Shown here: piece by piece, positions 49,666 through 58,457 of the stretch
How positions within the stretch are numbered: position 1 is the stretch's first letter
How the letters are laid out: each line of letters starts with the position of its first letter
Assembly (NCBI GenBank): GCA_036378675.1
Contig: DASUWA010000007.1
Location: forward strand, 62,001-126,000
Direction of reading: 5' to 3'
DNA: 64,000 nt
Origin: Acidimicrobiales bacterium
GTDB lineage: Bacteria > Actinomycetota > Acidimicrobiia > Acidimicrobiales > Palsa-688
Notes under the pieces: model-generated
Database searches by the model: none
Seen by the model: the letters and a program-made list of their open reading frames with translations, nothing else
Told to the model about the DNA's origin: nothing
Translations under genes and position numbers: made by a program

Positions 49666-50532
49666 GTGCGCGCCGAGATCCTATGCATGCCGGATTCCCT
49701 CCCCCGTGCAGGCGCTTCGAGCCCGAGCCCGAGCCTGGCTGTTCCGGTCGGGCCGGGCCTCGACGCTCCTAGAGCACTGCTCGCCGACGCCGAAGTCGCC
49801 CACCGAGTCATGACTGCCGCGCCGGCCGCTCCTGGCCAGGCTTTCCTGGACCTGCTGATGCTCGGGGCTCTCGCTTGCCAGACGCCTGCCGCGGTTCTCT
49901 CGGTTCCCCAACCGGACGGGACATGGAGCACCCTTTCGTACGGTCTGGACTCGAAGGAGGGACTCAACGACGGGCAGCTCTTCGTCATGCTCTCCGGCCG
50001 AACCGAGCCTTTCGAAATCGTCGACATGGTCACTTCGCTCCCCTCGAGCCCCCTGGTCCACCCGCCTCACTCGATGCGGTGGGCCTACGGGATCGCGCTC
50101 CGCAGCGACTCTGGAGCTCTCCTCGGGGTTGTTGCAGTCCTGGACCGCTGGGTCCGGCAGCTCACCAAGCGGGAGCACCGCGCGTTGACCTCGATGGCCC
50201 GCCAGATCGCCGGGCACCTTGTGAGCATCCGGCGGCCCGCGCCCTTCGCACGAGCCGACCTCCGGCCGGCGGCGGCGAGGATCACCCCGGCCGTCCCCGC
50301 CCGTAACGGGTCGGACAAGCGCGGAACCGATCAGCATCACCTTCTCCGCAGCCACGAGGTCGCCGTGATGTTCGACGTCACCGAGCGCACGGTGATCAAC
50401 TGGGCTGCGGCAGGGAAGCTTCCGAGCCTCCGCACCATGGGCGGACATCTCCGCTTCCGGCGTGAGGACGTGATGCGCCTGCTGGCAGGGGCGTCGGACC
50501 CCGGGCAGCCCCTGGAACCGCCCGCGGTCTAA
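49666..50532 (+). CDS. GAF-like sensor fused to a BldC/excisionase-type helix-turn-helix
   Basis: A 288-residue putative regulator. Residues ~45-190 resemble a GAF domain: APAAPGQAFLDLLMLGALAC, TPAAVLSVPQPDGTWSTLSYG, WAYGIALRSDSGALLGVVAV, LTKREHRALTSMARQIAGHL, the last segment being the closing GAF helix. A flexible, charged linker (195-225) follows. Residues 228-278 form a MerR/excisionase-type HTH: LRSHEVAVMFDVTERTVINW, AAAGKLPSLRTMGGHLRFRREDVMRLL. It may sense a small molecule or redox state and bind DNA. The GTG at 49666 is weakly supported; ATG 49687 (MPDSLPRAG) is the alternative. It has no strong neighbour link. Confidence 0.78.
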   Translation: MRAEILCMPDSLPRAGASSPSPSLAVPVGPGLDAPRALLADAEVAHRVMTAAPAAPGQAFLDLLMLGALACQTPAAVLSVPQPDGTWSTLSYGLDSKEGLNDGQLFVMLSGRTEPFEIVDMVTSLPSSPLVHPPHSMRWAYGIALRSDSGALLGVVAVLDRWVRQLTKREHRALTSMARQIAGHLVSIRRPAPFARADLRPAAARITPAVPARNGSDKRGTDQHHLLRSHEVAVMFDVTERTVINWAAAGKLPSLRTMGGHLRFRREDVMRLLAGASDPGQPLEPPAV

Positions 50533-50557
50533 AGATTCTTCGCGGCCCCGAACGGGG

Positions 50558-50752
50558 TTAGCGAACCGCTTTGGTGATCTTGCCGGCGCGTATGCACGAG
50601 GTGCAGACGTGCACCCGTCGCGGTGTCCCGTCGACGATCGCCCGGATCCGCTGGATGTTGGGGTTCCAACGACGCTTTGTCCGGCGGTGCGAGTGGCTGA
50701 TGCTCATACCGAAGGACGGCCGCTTGCCGCACACCTCACAAACCGCTGCCAT
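50558..50752 (-). CDS. rpmB: 50S ribosomal protein L28
   Basis: A 64-residue L28 with MAAVCEVCGKRPSFGMSISHSHRRTKRRWNPNIQ. It keeps both zinc-binding CxxC pairs (CEVC and CTSC), i.e. the C+ form. That form is expected where zinc is not limiting. A normal L28 position: divergent from fakA and recG. Confidence 0.96.
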   Translation of the reverse strand: MAAVCEVCGKRPSFGMSISHSHRRTKRRWNPNIQRIRAIVDGTPRRVHVCTSCIRAGKITKAVR

Positions 50753-50845
50753 CGGGAACGCACACCTCGCTGACTAGAGCCGGCAGAACCTGTCGGACTC
50801 GACTGGCCGGCACTCCACAGGCCCGACCGGGCCGGCCGGCCAGGT

Positions 50846-50851
50846 TAGCAT
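50846..50851 (+). promoter_or_regulatory. -10 box of fakA (leaderless)
   Basis: TAGCAT ends 7 nt before the ATG at 50859. Confidence 0.6.
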
Positions 50852-50858
50852 CCATTTA

Positions 50859-52523
50859 ATGCAGACGCTGGAGCGGCTGACCGCCGGTGACCTGGTCACG
50901 GCCATCGCCGCGTACCGCGACGCGCTGCGCGCCCATCAGGAGCGGATCAACCGGCTCAACGTCTACCCGGTCCCAGACGGCGACACCGGGACCAACATGG
51001 CGCTCACCCTCGAATCGGTGGTCAAGGAGATCGCTGACCGAGACGCCACCGACATGGCAGCCGTCGCCCAGGCGATCAGCTATGGCTCCCTCATGGGGGC
51101 CCGAGGCAACTCCGGGGTGATCCTGTCCCAGATCTTGAGAGGTCTCGCCGAAGCAGCTCGCGACTGTGACGGAGTCGACGCGGCTGTCCTGATCGACGGC
51201 CTCGGGCGAGCCGCGGAGGGCGCCTACCGAGCCGTCCAGCATCCTGTCGAGGGCACCATCCTCACGGTCGCCAGGGCTGCCTCCGAAGCGGCGGCAGCTG
51301 CAGGGGCTTCGCAGGGGCTCTTGCCTGTTCTTGTGGCCGCAAAGTCCGCGGCCGACGAGGCACTCAGGCGGACACCCGAGATGCTTCCCGTCCTCAAGTC
51401 GGCGGGTGTGGTCGACTCCGGGGGGTCGGGCCTTGTGCTCATGCTGGATGCGCTGCTGCACGTCGCCGACGGGAGGCCTCTCCCGGATGCCCCGGCCACC
51501 GGGGAATCCGCCGGGTCTGACGTGTCTGTCGCCGGCGAAGCCGATACGTCCGGGTACGGGGAGGACAACGAAAGCGGCCTGCGCTACGAGGTGATGTTCT
51601 TCCTCGAGGCCCCGGACGAGCTGGTCCCGGCCTTCCGGGAGGTATGGGCGGGCATCGGCGACTCGATCGTGGTGGTTGGAGGCGACGGGCTCTGGAACTG
51701 CCACATCCACACCGACGACATCGGCTCGGCGGTCGAAGCGGCCCTCGATGCCGGAAGGCCGAGGAAGATAAGGGTCTCGGACCTTTGGGAGGAGGTCGAG
51801 GAGGAACGCTGGGTGCGCGACGCCTCCCAGGCGGGCCTGGACGAAGAACCGCAGGAAGAGTCGGTCGCGTGCGCGGTCGTGGCGGTCTGCACCGGCGACG
51901 GCATCCGTCGGATCTTCCGGTCGCTCGGCGTCCATCACTTCGTCAGCGGCGGCCAGTCGATGAACCCATCGACGGCCGAGTTGCTTGCAGCCGTTGACGC
52001 TGCCCCGGGCGAGCAGGTCGTGATCCTGCCGAACAACAAGAACATCGTCCCGGTCGCCGAGCAGGCTGCAACTGAAGCCTCGAAGCTGGTTCGGGTTGTA
52101 CCGACCCGAGGGATCCAGGAAGGTTTCGCGGCGTTGCTCGAGTACGACCCCGAAGGCGATGCCGACTCGAACGCGGCGCTCATGTCCGGAAGCGCCGCAC
52201 ACGTGGTCGCCGGAGAGGTCACACGCGCGGTGCGCGACAGTGTCTGCGAGGCAGGTCCAATATCGGAGGGCGACTACCTAGGCCTGTCCCGAACAGGAAT
52301 CGAGGTTGTCGCGCCAGACCTCGGCGATGCGACAACCGGGCTGTTGAGCAAGCTGATCGACCCGCAGCACCACGAGATCGTCACGATCATCGCCGGCGAT
52401 GGATCCTCGGTGGGCGCAACCCGGCGAATCACCGAGTGGCTCGATGAGCACCACCCTGAAATGAATGCCGAAGTGCATCAGGGCGGTCAGCCTGTATACC
52501 CGTACCTGTTCAGTATCGAATAA
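50859..52523 (+). CDS. DAK2-domain protein, FakA/YloV family
   Basis: A 554-residue protein related to the dihydroxyacetone-kinase ATP-binding domain and fatty-acid kinase A. The N-terminal DhaL domain has the ATP/metal motif NVYPVPDGDTGTNM (34-47) with Asp40 and Asp42, and MGARGNSGVILSQILRG. A middle region (EVMFFLEAPDELVPAFREV) and a C-terminal domain (VVILPNNKNIVPVAEQAA) follow. In firmicutes FakA phosphorylates fatty acids bound by FakB. Whether this orthologue does so is inferred. The position rpmB / fakA-recG-rsmD-coaD is strongly conserved. A leaderless start is likely. Confidence 0.92.
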   Translation: MQTLERLTAGDLVTAIAAYRDALRAHQERINRLNVYPVPDGDTGTNMALTLESVVKEIADRDATDMAAVAQAISYGSLMGARGNSGVILSQILRGLAEAARDCDGVDAAVLIDGLGRAAEGAYRAVQHPVEGTILTVARAASEAAAAAGASQGLLPVLVAAKSAADEALRRTPEMLPVLKSAGVVDSGGSGLVLMLDALLHVADGRPLPDAPATGESAGSDVSVAGEADTSGYGEDNESGLRYEVMFFLEAPDELVPAFREVWAGIGDSIVVVGGDGLWNCHIHTDDIGSAVEAALDAGRPRKIRVSDLWEEVEEERWVRDASQAGLDEEPQEESVACAVVAVCTGDGIRRIFRSLGVHHFVSGGQSMNPSTAELLAAVDAAPGEQVVILPNNKNIVPVAEQAATEASKLVRVVPTRGIQEGFAALLEYDPEGDADSNAALMSGSAAHVVAGEVTRAVRDSVCEAGPISEGDYLGLSRTGIEVVAPDLGDATTGLLSKLIDPQHHEIVTIIAGDGSSVGATRRITEWLDEHHPEMNAEVHQGGQPVYPYLFSIE

Positions 52524-52571
52524 TCGAGGGCCGGGGCGACGCCAAGCGCATGAAGGTCGCAAGCTAGTACC

Positions 52572-52577
52572 TATCTT
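52572..52577 (+). promoter_or_regulatory. -10 box of recG (leaderless)
   Basis: TATCTT ends 6 nt before the recG ATG. Confidence 0.5.
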
Positions 52578-52583
52578 GGGCTG

Positions 52584-54698
52584 ATGGCCTCGTTCCCACG
52601 TCTAGCCGAGACAGGCGTGCAGCGGCTCAGTCGCGTCGGACCGAAGAACACCGAGGCTCTGTCCGCGATGGGCATCGAGACGGTTCTCGATCTCCTCACC
52701 CATTACCCGAGGCGATACATCGACCGGACCAACCAGGCCGAGATAGTCGATCTCCGGGAAGGCGACGAGGCGATGGTGCTCGGAGCGGTCCGGCGCGTCA
52801 ACGCCCGGCGGACCAGGCAGGGACGCTCTCTCGTGGAGGTCGACTTCTTCGACGGCTCGAGTTATTTGAAGGCGACTTTCTTCAACCAACCTTGGCGCGC
52901 CAAGCAGCTCTCCGAGGGCACTCAGGCTGTCGTTTTCGGTAAGTGCGAGCGGTACCGCGGGCGCCTCCAGATGACCAATCCGGTCGTTGATCTCATCGGC
53001 GATCGGACCGGGCGGATCGTGCCGGTGTACCCCCAGTCCGAAAAGGTCGGTCTCATGACCTGGCAGCTGGCCGGCTGGATCGCCGAGGCGCTCCGTCGAG
53101 CGAGACCGCTCGAGGACCCCCTTCCGGCCGACCTCCTGAAACAGCTCGCGATGATCGACCGGGACACCGCGATGCAGCAGATCCACGAGCCCGCCACCCT
53201 CGAGGCCGCCCGGCAGGCCCGCGACCGTCTCGCCTTCGACGAGCTGCTGAGGCTCCAGGTCGCCCTGGTGTTGAGGAAGAAGGCGGTCGAGAGCGAAGCA
53301 ACCGGCATCCGGCACAACGTGGAGGGGGAACTGGTGGCCCGGTTCCGCGAGGCCCTTCCTTTTTCCCTCACCGCCGCGCAGGAAAAGGCGATTGCCGAGA
53401 TCGTCGCCGACATGGCCGGGCCGCATCCGATGCACCGGCTCTTGCAGGGCGACGTGGGCGCCGGGAAAACCGTGGTCGCGGTGGCGTGCCTCCTGACCGC
53501 CGTTCAGGGCGGGCACCAAGGTGCTCTGATGGCTCCAACCGAAGTGCTCGCCGAGCAGCACTTCGCCGGCGTGAGCGCTCTGGTCGAGGGATTGAACGTG
53601 CCGAGCCCGAACACGCTTTTCGCCGAACGCCCCTTGCGGGTCGAGTTGCTGACCAACCGCACCACTGCGGCGGAGCGAACCCGTCTGCACGCCGGACTGG
53701 AGTCAGGAGAGGTTGACGTGCTGATCGGAACGCACGCTCTTCTCACAGAGTCGGTTGTTTTCAGGTCGCTCGGCGCAGTCGTGATCGACGAGCAGCACCG
53801 CTTCGGCGTCGAGCAACGGGCTGCGCTGCGTTCGAAGGGCAGTGGCGAAGTGATCCCGGACGTGCTGGTTATGACCGCGACACCGATACCGAGGACAGCC
53901 GCGATGACCGTGTACGGCGACTTGGACACGACGGTGCTGGACGAGCTTCCACCCGGTCGAACGGCGATCGTCACCAGTTGGGTCCGGGGGCCGCTCGAGG
54001 AAGTGTTGGCTTGGGACAAGGTCCGAGCGGAGGCGAGGGAGGGCCGGCAGGCTTACGTCGTCTGCCCGCTGGTCGAGGACTCGGAGCGCATTCAGGCTCG
54101 ATCGGCTTCCGATGAACGAGACCGACTCGCGTCCGCGGAGTTGGAGGGACTTCGGTTGGGGCTTCTCCACGGGCAACTGTCCTCAAAGGAGAAGGAGTCG
54201 GTCATGACCGACTTCCGATCCGGCAACCTCGACGTCCTGGTGGCAACGACAGTCATCGAGGTTGGAGTCGATGTCCCTAACGCGACGGTCATGGTGATCG
54301 AAGACGCCGACCGTTTCGGCATAGCTCAGCTGCACCAGCTTCGGGGGAGGGTCGGGAGAGGGGAGCACGCGTCGTGGTGTTTTCTACTCGGTGAGGGAAC
54401 GACGCCCGACGCCGAAGAGAGGCTCAGCGCGCTCGAGCGCACGACGGACGGCTTCGAGCTCGCCGAGGTCGATCTCGACCTTCGAGGTGAGGGCACCATT
54501 CTCGGCACCCGGCAGAAGGGAGTAACCGACCTGAAGCTCGCATCCTTGCGGAGGGACCGGCCGATGGTTGCGAGGGCGCGCGATGTCGCTTTCGAACTGG
54601 TCGACCGTTACCCCGGTCTCGAAGGTCTCCCCGAGCTGGCAGCCGAGATCGGACTGTTGCTCGACGACGAGGACAGAGAATTCCTGTTCAAGAGCTGA
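52584..54698 (+). CDS. recG: ATP-dependent DNA helicase RecG
   Basis: Branch-migration and fork-reversal helicase, 704 residues. The N-terminal wedge/OB domain (LTHYPRRYIDRT, GDEAMVLGAV, LKATFFNQPW) binds branched DNA. Helicase motifs: I LLQGDVGAGKTVVA, Ia GALMAPTEVLAEQHF, II AVVIDEQHRFGVEQR, III VMTATPIPRTAAMTVYGD, then VSRLL-type C-terminal half with LLHGQLSSKEKESVM, ATTVIEVGVDVPNATVM and GRVGRGEHASWC. The stop is 66 nt before rsmD. Its -10 lies 6 nt before the start. Confidence 0.96.
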   Translation: MASFPRLAETGVQRLSRVGPKNTEALSAMGIETVLDLLTHYPRRYIDRTNQAEIVDLREGDEAMVLGAVRRVNARRTRQGRSLVEVDFFDGSSYLKATFFNQPWRAKQLSEGTQAVVFGKCERYRGRLQMTNPVVDLIGDRTGRIVPVYPQSEKVGLMTWQLAGWIAEALRRARPLEDPLPADLLKQLAMIDRDTAMQQIHEPATLEAARQARDRLAFDELLRLQVALVLRKKAVESEATGIRHNVEGELVARFREALPFSLTAAQEKAIAEIVADMAGPHPMHRLLQGDVGAGKTVVAVACLLTAVQGGHQGALMAPTEVLAEQHFAGVSALVEGLNVPSPNTLFAERPLRVELLTNRTTAAERTRLHAGLESGEVDVLIGTHALLTESVVFRSLGAVVIDEQHRFGVEQRAALRSKGSGEVIPDVLVMTATPIPRTAAMTVYGDLDTTVLDELPPGRTAIVTSWVRGPLEEVLAWDKVRAEAREGRQAYVVCPLVEDSERIQARSASDERDRLASAELEGLRLGLLHGQLSSKEKESVMTDFRSGNLDVLVATTVIEVGVDVPNATVMVIEDADRFGIAQLHQLRGRVGRGEHASWCFLLGEGTTPDAEERLSALERTTDGFELAEVDLDLRGEGTILGTRQKGVTDLKLASLRRDRPMVARARDVAFELVDRYPGLEGLPELAAEIGLLLDDEDREFLFKS

Positions 54699-54750
54699 AG
54701 CCAATTTCTGTGCATACCACCCTTACCGTGCCTGTCTGTTGGTTGGGCCC

Positions 54751-54768
54751 ATGAGGTTCGGCTCGTGA
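54751..54768 (+). other. Five-codon mini-ORF overlapping the rsmD start
   Basis: ATG AGG TTC GGC TCG TGA ends with a stop that overlaps the rsmD GTG (GTGA). It could couple translation of rsmD or simply occur by chance; it has no ribosome binding site. Confidence 0.25.
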
Positions 54769-55295
54769 GGGTGGTTGGGGGCGTGGCCCGGGGGCGCCAA
54801 CTTCGTGCCCCGGCCGGAAACCGGACGAGGCCGACGAGCGACAGGGTTCGCGAGGCGTTGTTCTCGATCCTGGCGAGCATGGAGGCGGTGGAGGGCGCGT
54901 CGATCGTCGATCTGTTTGCGGGCAGCGGAGCCCTGGGAATCGAGGCCTTGTCCCGCGGCGCGAACCAGGTGACGTTCGTCGACAACGACCGCGGTGCGCG
55001 GGACGCGATCACCCGGAACCTGTCGGTCCTTGGGGATCTGGCGTCGCAAGCGAGAGTGCTGGGAGGCGACTCGCTCCGGTTCGTATCGACGATGGATCCG
55101 GTCGACGTCGTCCTGGCCGATCCGCCTTACGACTACGAAGAATGGCCGGCGCTGATGGACGAACTGCAGGGCCGGACGGGTCTCCTGGTCGCCGAGTCAG
55201 GCGACCCCTGGGATCCCGGACCAGCATGGGAGACTGTGAAGGTGAGAAAATACGGCGGTACCGTGGTCACGATTGCAGTTCCGCCAAGAAGGTGA
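54765..55295 (+). CDS. rsmD: 16S rRNA (guanine(966)-N2)-methyltransferase
   Basis: Methylates G966 of 16S rRNA, 176 residues. The AdoMet motif is SIVDLFAGSGALGIEALSRGA; the catalytic motif is VLADPPYDYEEW; the N-terminal start VVGGVARGRQLRAP with RPTSDRVREALFSIL is the RsmD hallmark. The GTG start is the only in-frame codon that gives this N-terminus. coaD begins 3 nt after the stop, the usual operon order. Confidence 0.95.
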   Translation: MRVVGGVARGRQLRAPAGNRTRPTSDRVREALFSILASMEAVEGASIVDLFAGSGALGIEALSRGANQVTFVDNDRGARDAITRNLSVLGDLASQARVLGGDSLRFVSTMDPVDVVLADPPYDYEEWPALMDELQGRTGLLVAESGDPWDPGPAWETVKVRKYGGTVVTIAVPPRR

Positions 55296-55298
55296 GAT

Positions 55299-55856
55299 TT
55301 GAGGACCGCCCTTTTCCCGGGATCATTCGATCCCTTTCACAACGGTCACCTCGAGATAGTGGAAGCCGCGTCCAAGCTCTTCGAAGAGGTCGTTGTGGCA
55401 CCAATGCGCAACACCCAGAAGGGCGAACCGCTGTTCACGCTCGACGAGCGGCAGGAGATGATCGCCGAGTCGGTCGCCCATCTGCCGAATGTCCGTTTGG
55501 CCCCTTTGTCCAGTCTGGTGGTGGACCTGGCTCGAGAAATTGGAGCCGACGTGATCATCAAGGGACTTCGGGTTGCATCCGACGCTGAAGCCGAGCTTCA
55601 GCAGGCACAAATGAACAAGAAAGTCGCGGCCGTCGAAACACTGTTTATTCCGTCGTCGTCCGAGTACTCGTTTATCGCATCGAAGTACGTCAGGGATTTC
55701 GCTCGCTTCGGCGGCGCCGATCGGGTCGGATTCACCGTCCCCGAACCGGTCCTTCGAAAGCTTCGCGAGAAGTTCTCGGTCGACGGGGTGAGCCCACTTC
55801 GTGGCACCGCGAGGAGCACGAGCCGCGCAACGTCGAGAAAAGAGGCGACGGTATGA
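55299..55856 (+). CDS. coaD: Phosphopantetheine adenylyltransferase
   Basis: Fourth step of coenzyme A synthesis. Starts with TTG, giving RTALFPGSFDPFHNGHLEI, which contains the nucleotide-binding GSFDPFHNGH motif. Further: KGLRVASDAEAELQQAQMNK, ETLFIPSSSEYSFIASKYVRDFARFGG. At 185 residues it is about 20 longer than usual, due to a C-terminal Arg/Ser/Thr-rich tail (TARSTSRATSRKEATV). An AAGG ribosome binding site overlaps the rsmD stop. Its stop overlaps the next start (ATGA). Confidence 0.95.
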   Translation: MRTALFPGSFDPFHNGHLEIVEAASKLFEEVVVAPMRNTQKGEPLFTLDERQEMIAESVAHLPNVRLAPLSSLVVDLAREIGADVIIKGLRVASDAEAELQQAQMNKKVAAVETLFIPSSSEYSFIASKYVRDFARFGGADRVGFTVPEPVLRKLREKFSVDGVSPLRGTARSTSRATSRKEATV

Positions 55857-56425
55857 GCCTCTTGGACGGCGCTTCTGCCACCCATGACACGGAAGGTTTG
55901 ATCCGCAGGGTCATCGAGATCATCGAAGGAACCCGGACCCTGCCCCTGTCGTCGTCGGTCAAACTCGACAACAAGGAAGAGGTGCTGGAGCTGCTCGACG
56001 AGGCTTGCCAGCGTCTTCCCGAAGAGACCAAGCAAGCCCGCTGGATGCTGAAGGAGCGCGAGGAGTTCCTCGCCAAAATGCACCGCGAGGGCGAAGACAT
56101 CCTCCAAGCCGCCCGACTTCAAGCCGAGCGCATGGTCCAGCGAACCGAAATCGTGCGCGAGGCCCAGCAGAGCGCTAGGCGTATCGTCGAGGACGCCCGG
56201 GACGAGGCCCGCCGGTTGCGCCTGGAAGCGGAGGACTACTGCGACCAGAAGCTCGCCGCCTTCGAGGTCGTTCTGGACCGCACGATGAAGACGGTCACCG
56301 CCGGCCGGGAGAAGCTATCGGTCACACCGCCGCCGGTCGTCGAACAGGGAGACGTCTCCATCGCCGGCAGCGACTCCAACGGCGCCGTCGGCGAGGACGC
56401 ATTCTTCGACCAGGATCTGACCTAG
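55853..56425 (+). CDS. DivIVA/SepIVA-like coiled-coil protein
   Basis: A 190-residue soluble coiled-coil protein: a short helical N-terminus, then LLDEACQRLPEETKQARWML and a long charged heptad region (EREEFLAKMHREGEDILQAA, RLQAERMVQRTEIVREAQQS, RRIVEDARDEARRLRLEAED). Such proteins next to coaD in actinobacteria are DivIVA-family cell-growth factors, similar to the mycobacterial SepIVA. The start overlaps coaD by 4 nt, so it is translated with it. The C-terminal 35 residues are acidic and low complexity. Confidence 0.78.
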   Translation: MSLLDGASATHDTEGLIRRVIEIIEGTRTLPLSSSVKLDNKEEVLELLDEACQRLPEETKQARWMLKEREEFLAKMHREGEDILQAARLQAERMVQRTEIVREAQQSARRIVEDARDEARRLRLEAEDYCDQKLAAFEVVLDRTMKTVTAGREKLSVTPPPVVEQGDVSIAGSDSNGAVGEDAFFDQDLT

Positions 56426-56444
56426 CAGCCTGTTTACTGGAGGC

Positions 56445-56975
56445 GTGGCTCAAAACCCGTGGTTGGTGTCGATCACCACACTGAAGCGCTCGCCTGGTGT
56501 CCGCCGGCAGGAACAGCGATCCGGACGAGTCGGCGAACTCGCGGTTGCGGGGAGCGTCGTCCCTGCGGACGCGGTCGTCCTGGCCGACGCCACCCTGGAC
56601 TCCGTTCACGGTGGTATCGAAGTCACCGCGGACCTGACCGCGCCGTGGCGAGGCGAGTGCCGCCGGTGCCTCGACCCCCTTTCCGGCGAGCTGCACACTC
56701 GCGTCCGCGAGCTTTACCGGCCCCACGATCGCGACAAGACCGAGGAGGACGAGGAGACCTACCCGCTTTCAGGCGAGGTCCTCGACCTGCAACCGCTGGT
56801 TCGCGACGCACTTCTCCTTGAGCTGCCGCTTGCGCCGCTTTGCAGCGACGCGTGCCGCGGGCTTTGCCCCACCTGCGGAGCCGACCTGAACGCCGGGACG
56901 TGCGACTGCGCGACTGCGCCGGCGGACCCCCGGTGGGCGGCTCTCGACGCTCTGAAGGAGCGCCCGTCCAAATGA
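56445..56975 (+). CDS. YceD/DUF177 family protein (23S rRNA accumulation protein)
   Basis: A 176-residue protein of the YceD (DUF177) family, linked to 23S rRNA accumulation and consistently placed before rpmF. Signatures: GGIEVTADLTAPWRGECRRCLDPL, with the C-terminal cysteine cluster LCSDACRGLCPTCGADLNAGTCDC. The GTG start follows GGAGG by one nucleotide, a very short spacing, so an upstream alternative cannot be excluded. Confidence 0.9.
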   Translation: MAQNPWLVSITTLKRSPGVRRQEQRSGRVGELAVAGSVVPADAVVLADATLDSVHGGIEVTADLTAPWRGECRRCLDPLSGELHTRVRELYRPHDRDKTEEDEETYPLSGEVLDLQPLVRDALLLELPLAPLCSDACRGLCPTCGADLNAGTCDCATAPADPRWAALDALKERPSK

Positions 56976-57018
56976 CCGCCTAGACTCTCCGGACGGCCGG
57001 GCCGCCGGTGGCCCTGCG

Positions 57019-57036
57019 CGGATCGGTTGTGATCCG
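57019..57036. promoter_or_regulatory. Inverted repeat in the rpmF leader
   Basis: CGGATC GGTTGT GATCCG, 6-bp arms, in the 145-bp gap between yceD and rpmF. A TAGACT hexamer at 56981-56986 could be the -10 of an rpmF promoter, which would place this hairpin in its leader, where ribosomal-protein leaders often carry control elements. Confidence 0.4.
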
Positions 57037-57120
57037 TTGTGCGGACCAGCCCTCAGACGGGGAAAGCACCGGTCCACCCCCCCACGAGAGACCTCAGCGA
57101 CAAAAGACAGGAACGAGACG

Positions 57121-57300
57121 ATGGCCGTCCCGAAGAAAAAGACGTCAAAAGCCAAGAGCCGCAGCCGGCGGGCGAGCGCGTGGGTCCTCAACAGTCCTGC
57201 GCGGAGCATCTGCCCCCAGTGCCACAACGCCAAGCTGCCCCACGTGGTCTGCCCGACGTGCGGTTGGTACAAGGGGCGGCAGGCCATCGACGTTGGCTGA
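57121..57300 (+). CDS. rpmF: 50S ribosomal protein L32
   Basis: A 59-residue L32: MAVPKKKTSKAKSRSRRASA followed by two zinc-binding CxxC pairs (CPQC, CPTC), the zinc-retaining form. ATG 57121 is the conserved start. plsX starts within its last codons, the order rpmF-plsX found in many bacteria. Confidence 0.97.
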   Translation: MAVPKKKTSKAKSRSRRASAWVLNSPARSICPQCHNAKLPHVVCPTCGWYKGRQAIDVG

Positions 57301-58288
57301 ACCGGCGTCCCTGCCCGTCGCGGTCGACGCGATGGGCGGAGACAAGGCGCCCGCCGAGATCGTCGCGGGCGCCCGCCAGGCCGCAGAGGCCGGCCTGCCG
57401 GTAGTCCTGGTTGGGGACCCCGAACGGGTCGGTGACACCGGCGGGATCGAAGTCATCCCGGCGTCGGAAGTCATCGAGATGCACGACGACCCTGCCAAGG
57501 CGGTCCGGTCCAAGAAGGACTCGTCTCTTCTGCGCGCTGCCGAGGCGGTGCGCGACGGGCGGGCGTCGGCGATGGTCAGCGCAGGCAACACAGGCGCCAC
57601 GATGGCGAGCGCCCTCTTCCGGATGGGAAGGATCTCGGGCGTCGCGCGCCCGGCCATAGCGACGCCCATCCCGGTGCCGGGTTCGACTCCGACGATCCTC
57701 ATAGACGCCGGCGCCAACTCCGAGTGCAGCGCTGCCTGGCTGGTGCAGTTCGCCCAAATGGGTTCGGCGTTCGCCCGGCAGCGCTTCGGCATCGCCGAGC
57801 CTCGAGTCGGTCTGCTGTCGATCGGCGAGGAGCCCGGGAAGGGCAACCCGCTGACCAAGGAGACCCACGCGCTGCTCGCCGCCGGCGAGGCCGGCCCAGC
57901 GGTCACATTCCTCGGGAACGTCGAGGGTCGCGACGTGATGACCGACGCCGTCGACGTTGTCGTCACCGACGGATTTACCGGCAACGTGGTGCTGAAGACG
58001 CTGGAGGGGGCCATGAAGTTCGCGTTCAACGCCGTCCTGGGCGCCCTCGGATCCACCGAGGAGACCAAGGCGTCATCCGAGGTCCTCATGCCGGCGCTGA
58101 TGCCGCTGGCCACCGAGCTCGACCCCGACACCTACGGCGGAGCCGTGCTCCTCGGCGTGGACGGGGTCTGCATCATCAGCCACGGATCGTCCTCGGCGAG
58201 AGCCATCGTCAACGCCGTCAGGGTGGGCCACCAGGCGGCTCAGGCAGGCCTGTTAGGGCAGCTCCGGGCTGCGGTCGCCGGCCAGTAG
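57293..58288 (+). CDS. plsX: Phosphate acyltransferase PlsX
   Basis: Makes acyl-phosphate from acyl-ACP for phospholipid synthesis, 331 residues. Motifs: LPVAVDAMGGDKAPAEIV, VSAGNTGATMASALFRMGRI, GAGANSECSAAWLVQF-type region (IDAGANSECSAAWLVQFAQM), GNVEGRDVM, and TDGFTGNVVLKTLEGAMKF. The start is TTG 57293, which overlaps the rpmF stop by 8 nt and gives the conserved N-terminus; no ATG or GTG fits better. acpP lies 169 nt downstream. Confidence 0.94.
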   Translation: MAEPASLPVAVDAMGGDKAPAEIVAGARQAAEAGLPVVLVGDPERVGDTGGIEVIPASEVIEMHDDPAKAVRSKKDSSLLRAAEAVRDGRASAMVSAGNTGATMASALFRMGRISGVARPAIATPIPVPGSTPTILIDAGANSECSAAWLVQFAQMGSAFARQRFGIAEPRVGLLSIGEEPGKGNPLTKETHALLAAGEAGPAVTFLGNVEGRDVMTDAVDVVVTDGFTGNVVLKTLEGAMKFAFNAVLGALGSTEETKASSEVLMPALMPLATELDPDTYGGAVLLGVDGVCIISHGSSSARAIVNAVRVGHQAAQAGLLGQLRAAVAGQ

Positions 58289-58457
58289 AAGGCGGTCAAG
58301 ACAGCTTAATAAATACTCACAGTCATAGAAATTCACTCATGACGCACGTCGGCGGGTGAGGTCGCTATCGACGCCTCGCGAGGTAACATTTCTGTCACGA
58401 TTTTGGACCGCCGCTTCGGGGCCGTCGATTCCTGCGACCCCACCTTAGGGAGAACAC
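58289..58457 (+). promoter_or_regulatory. acpP promoter/leader region with AT-rich island
   Basis: The gap holds an AT-rich stretch (58306-58343) that is unlike the surrounding DNA, a TAACAT -10-like hexamer at 58384-58389, and a 10-bp palindrome CCTCGCGAGG at 58374-58383. No Shine-Dalgarno site is obvious other than AGGGAG 6 nt before acpP. No gene is visible in it. Confidence 0.45.
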
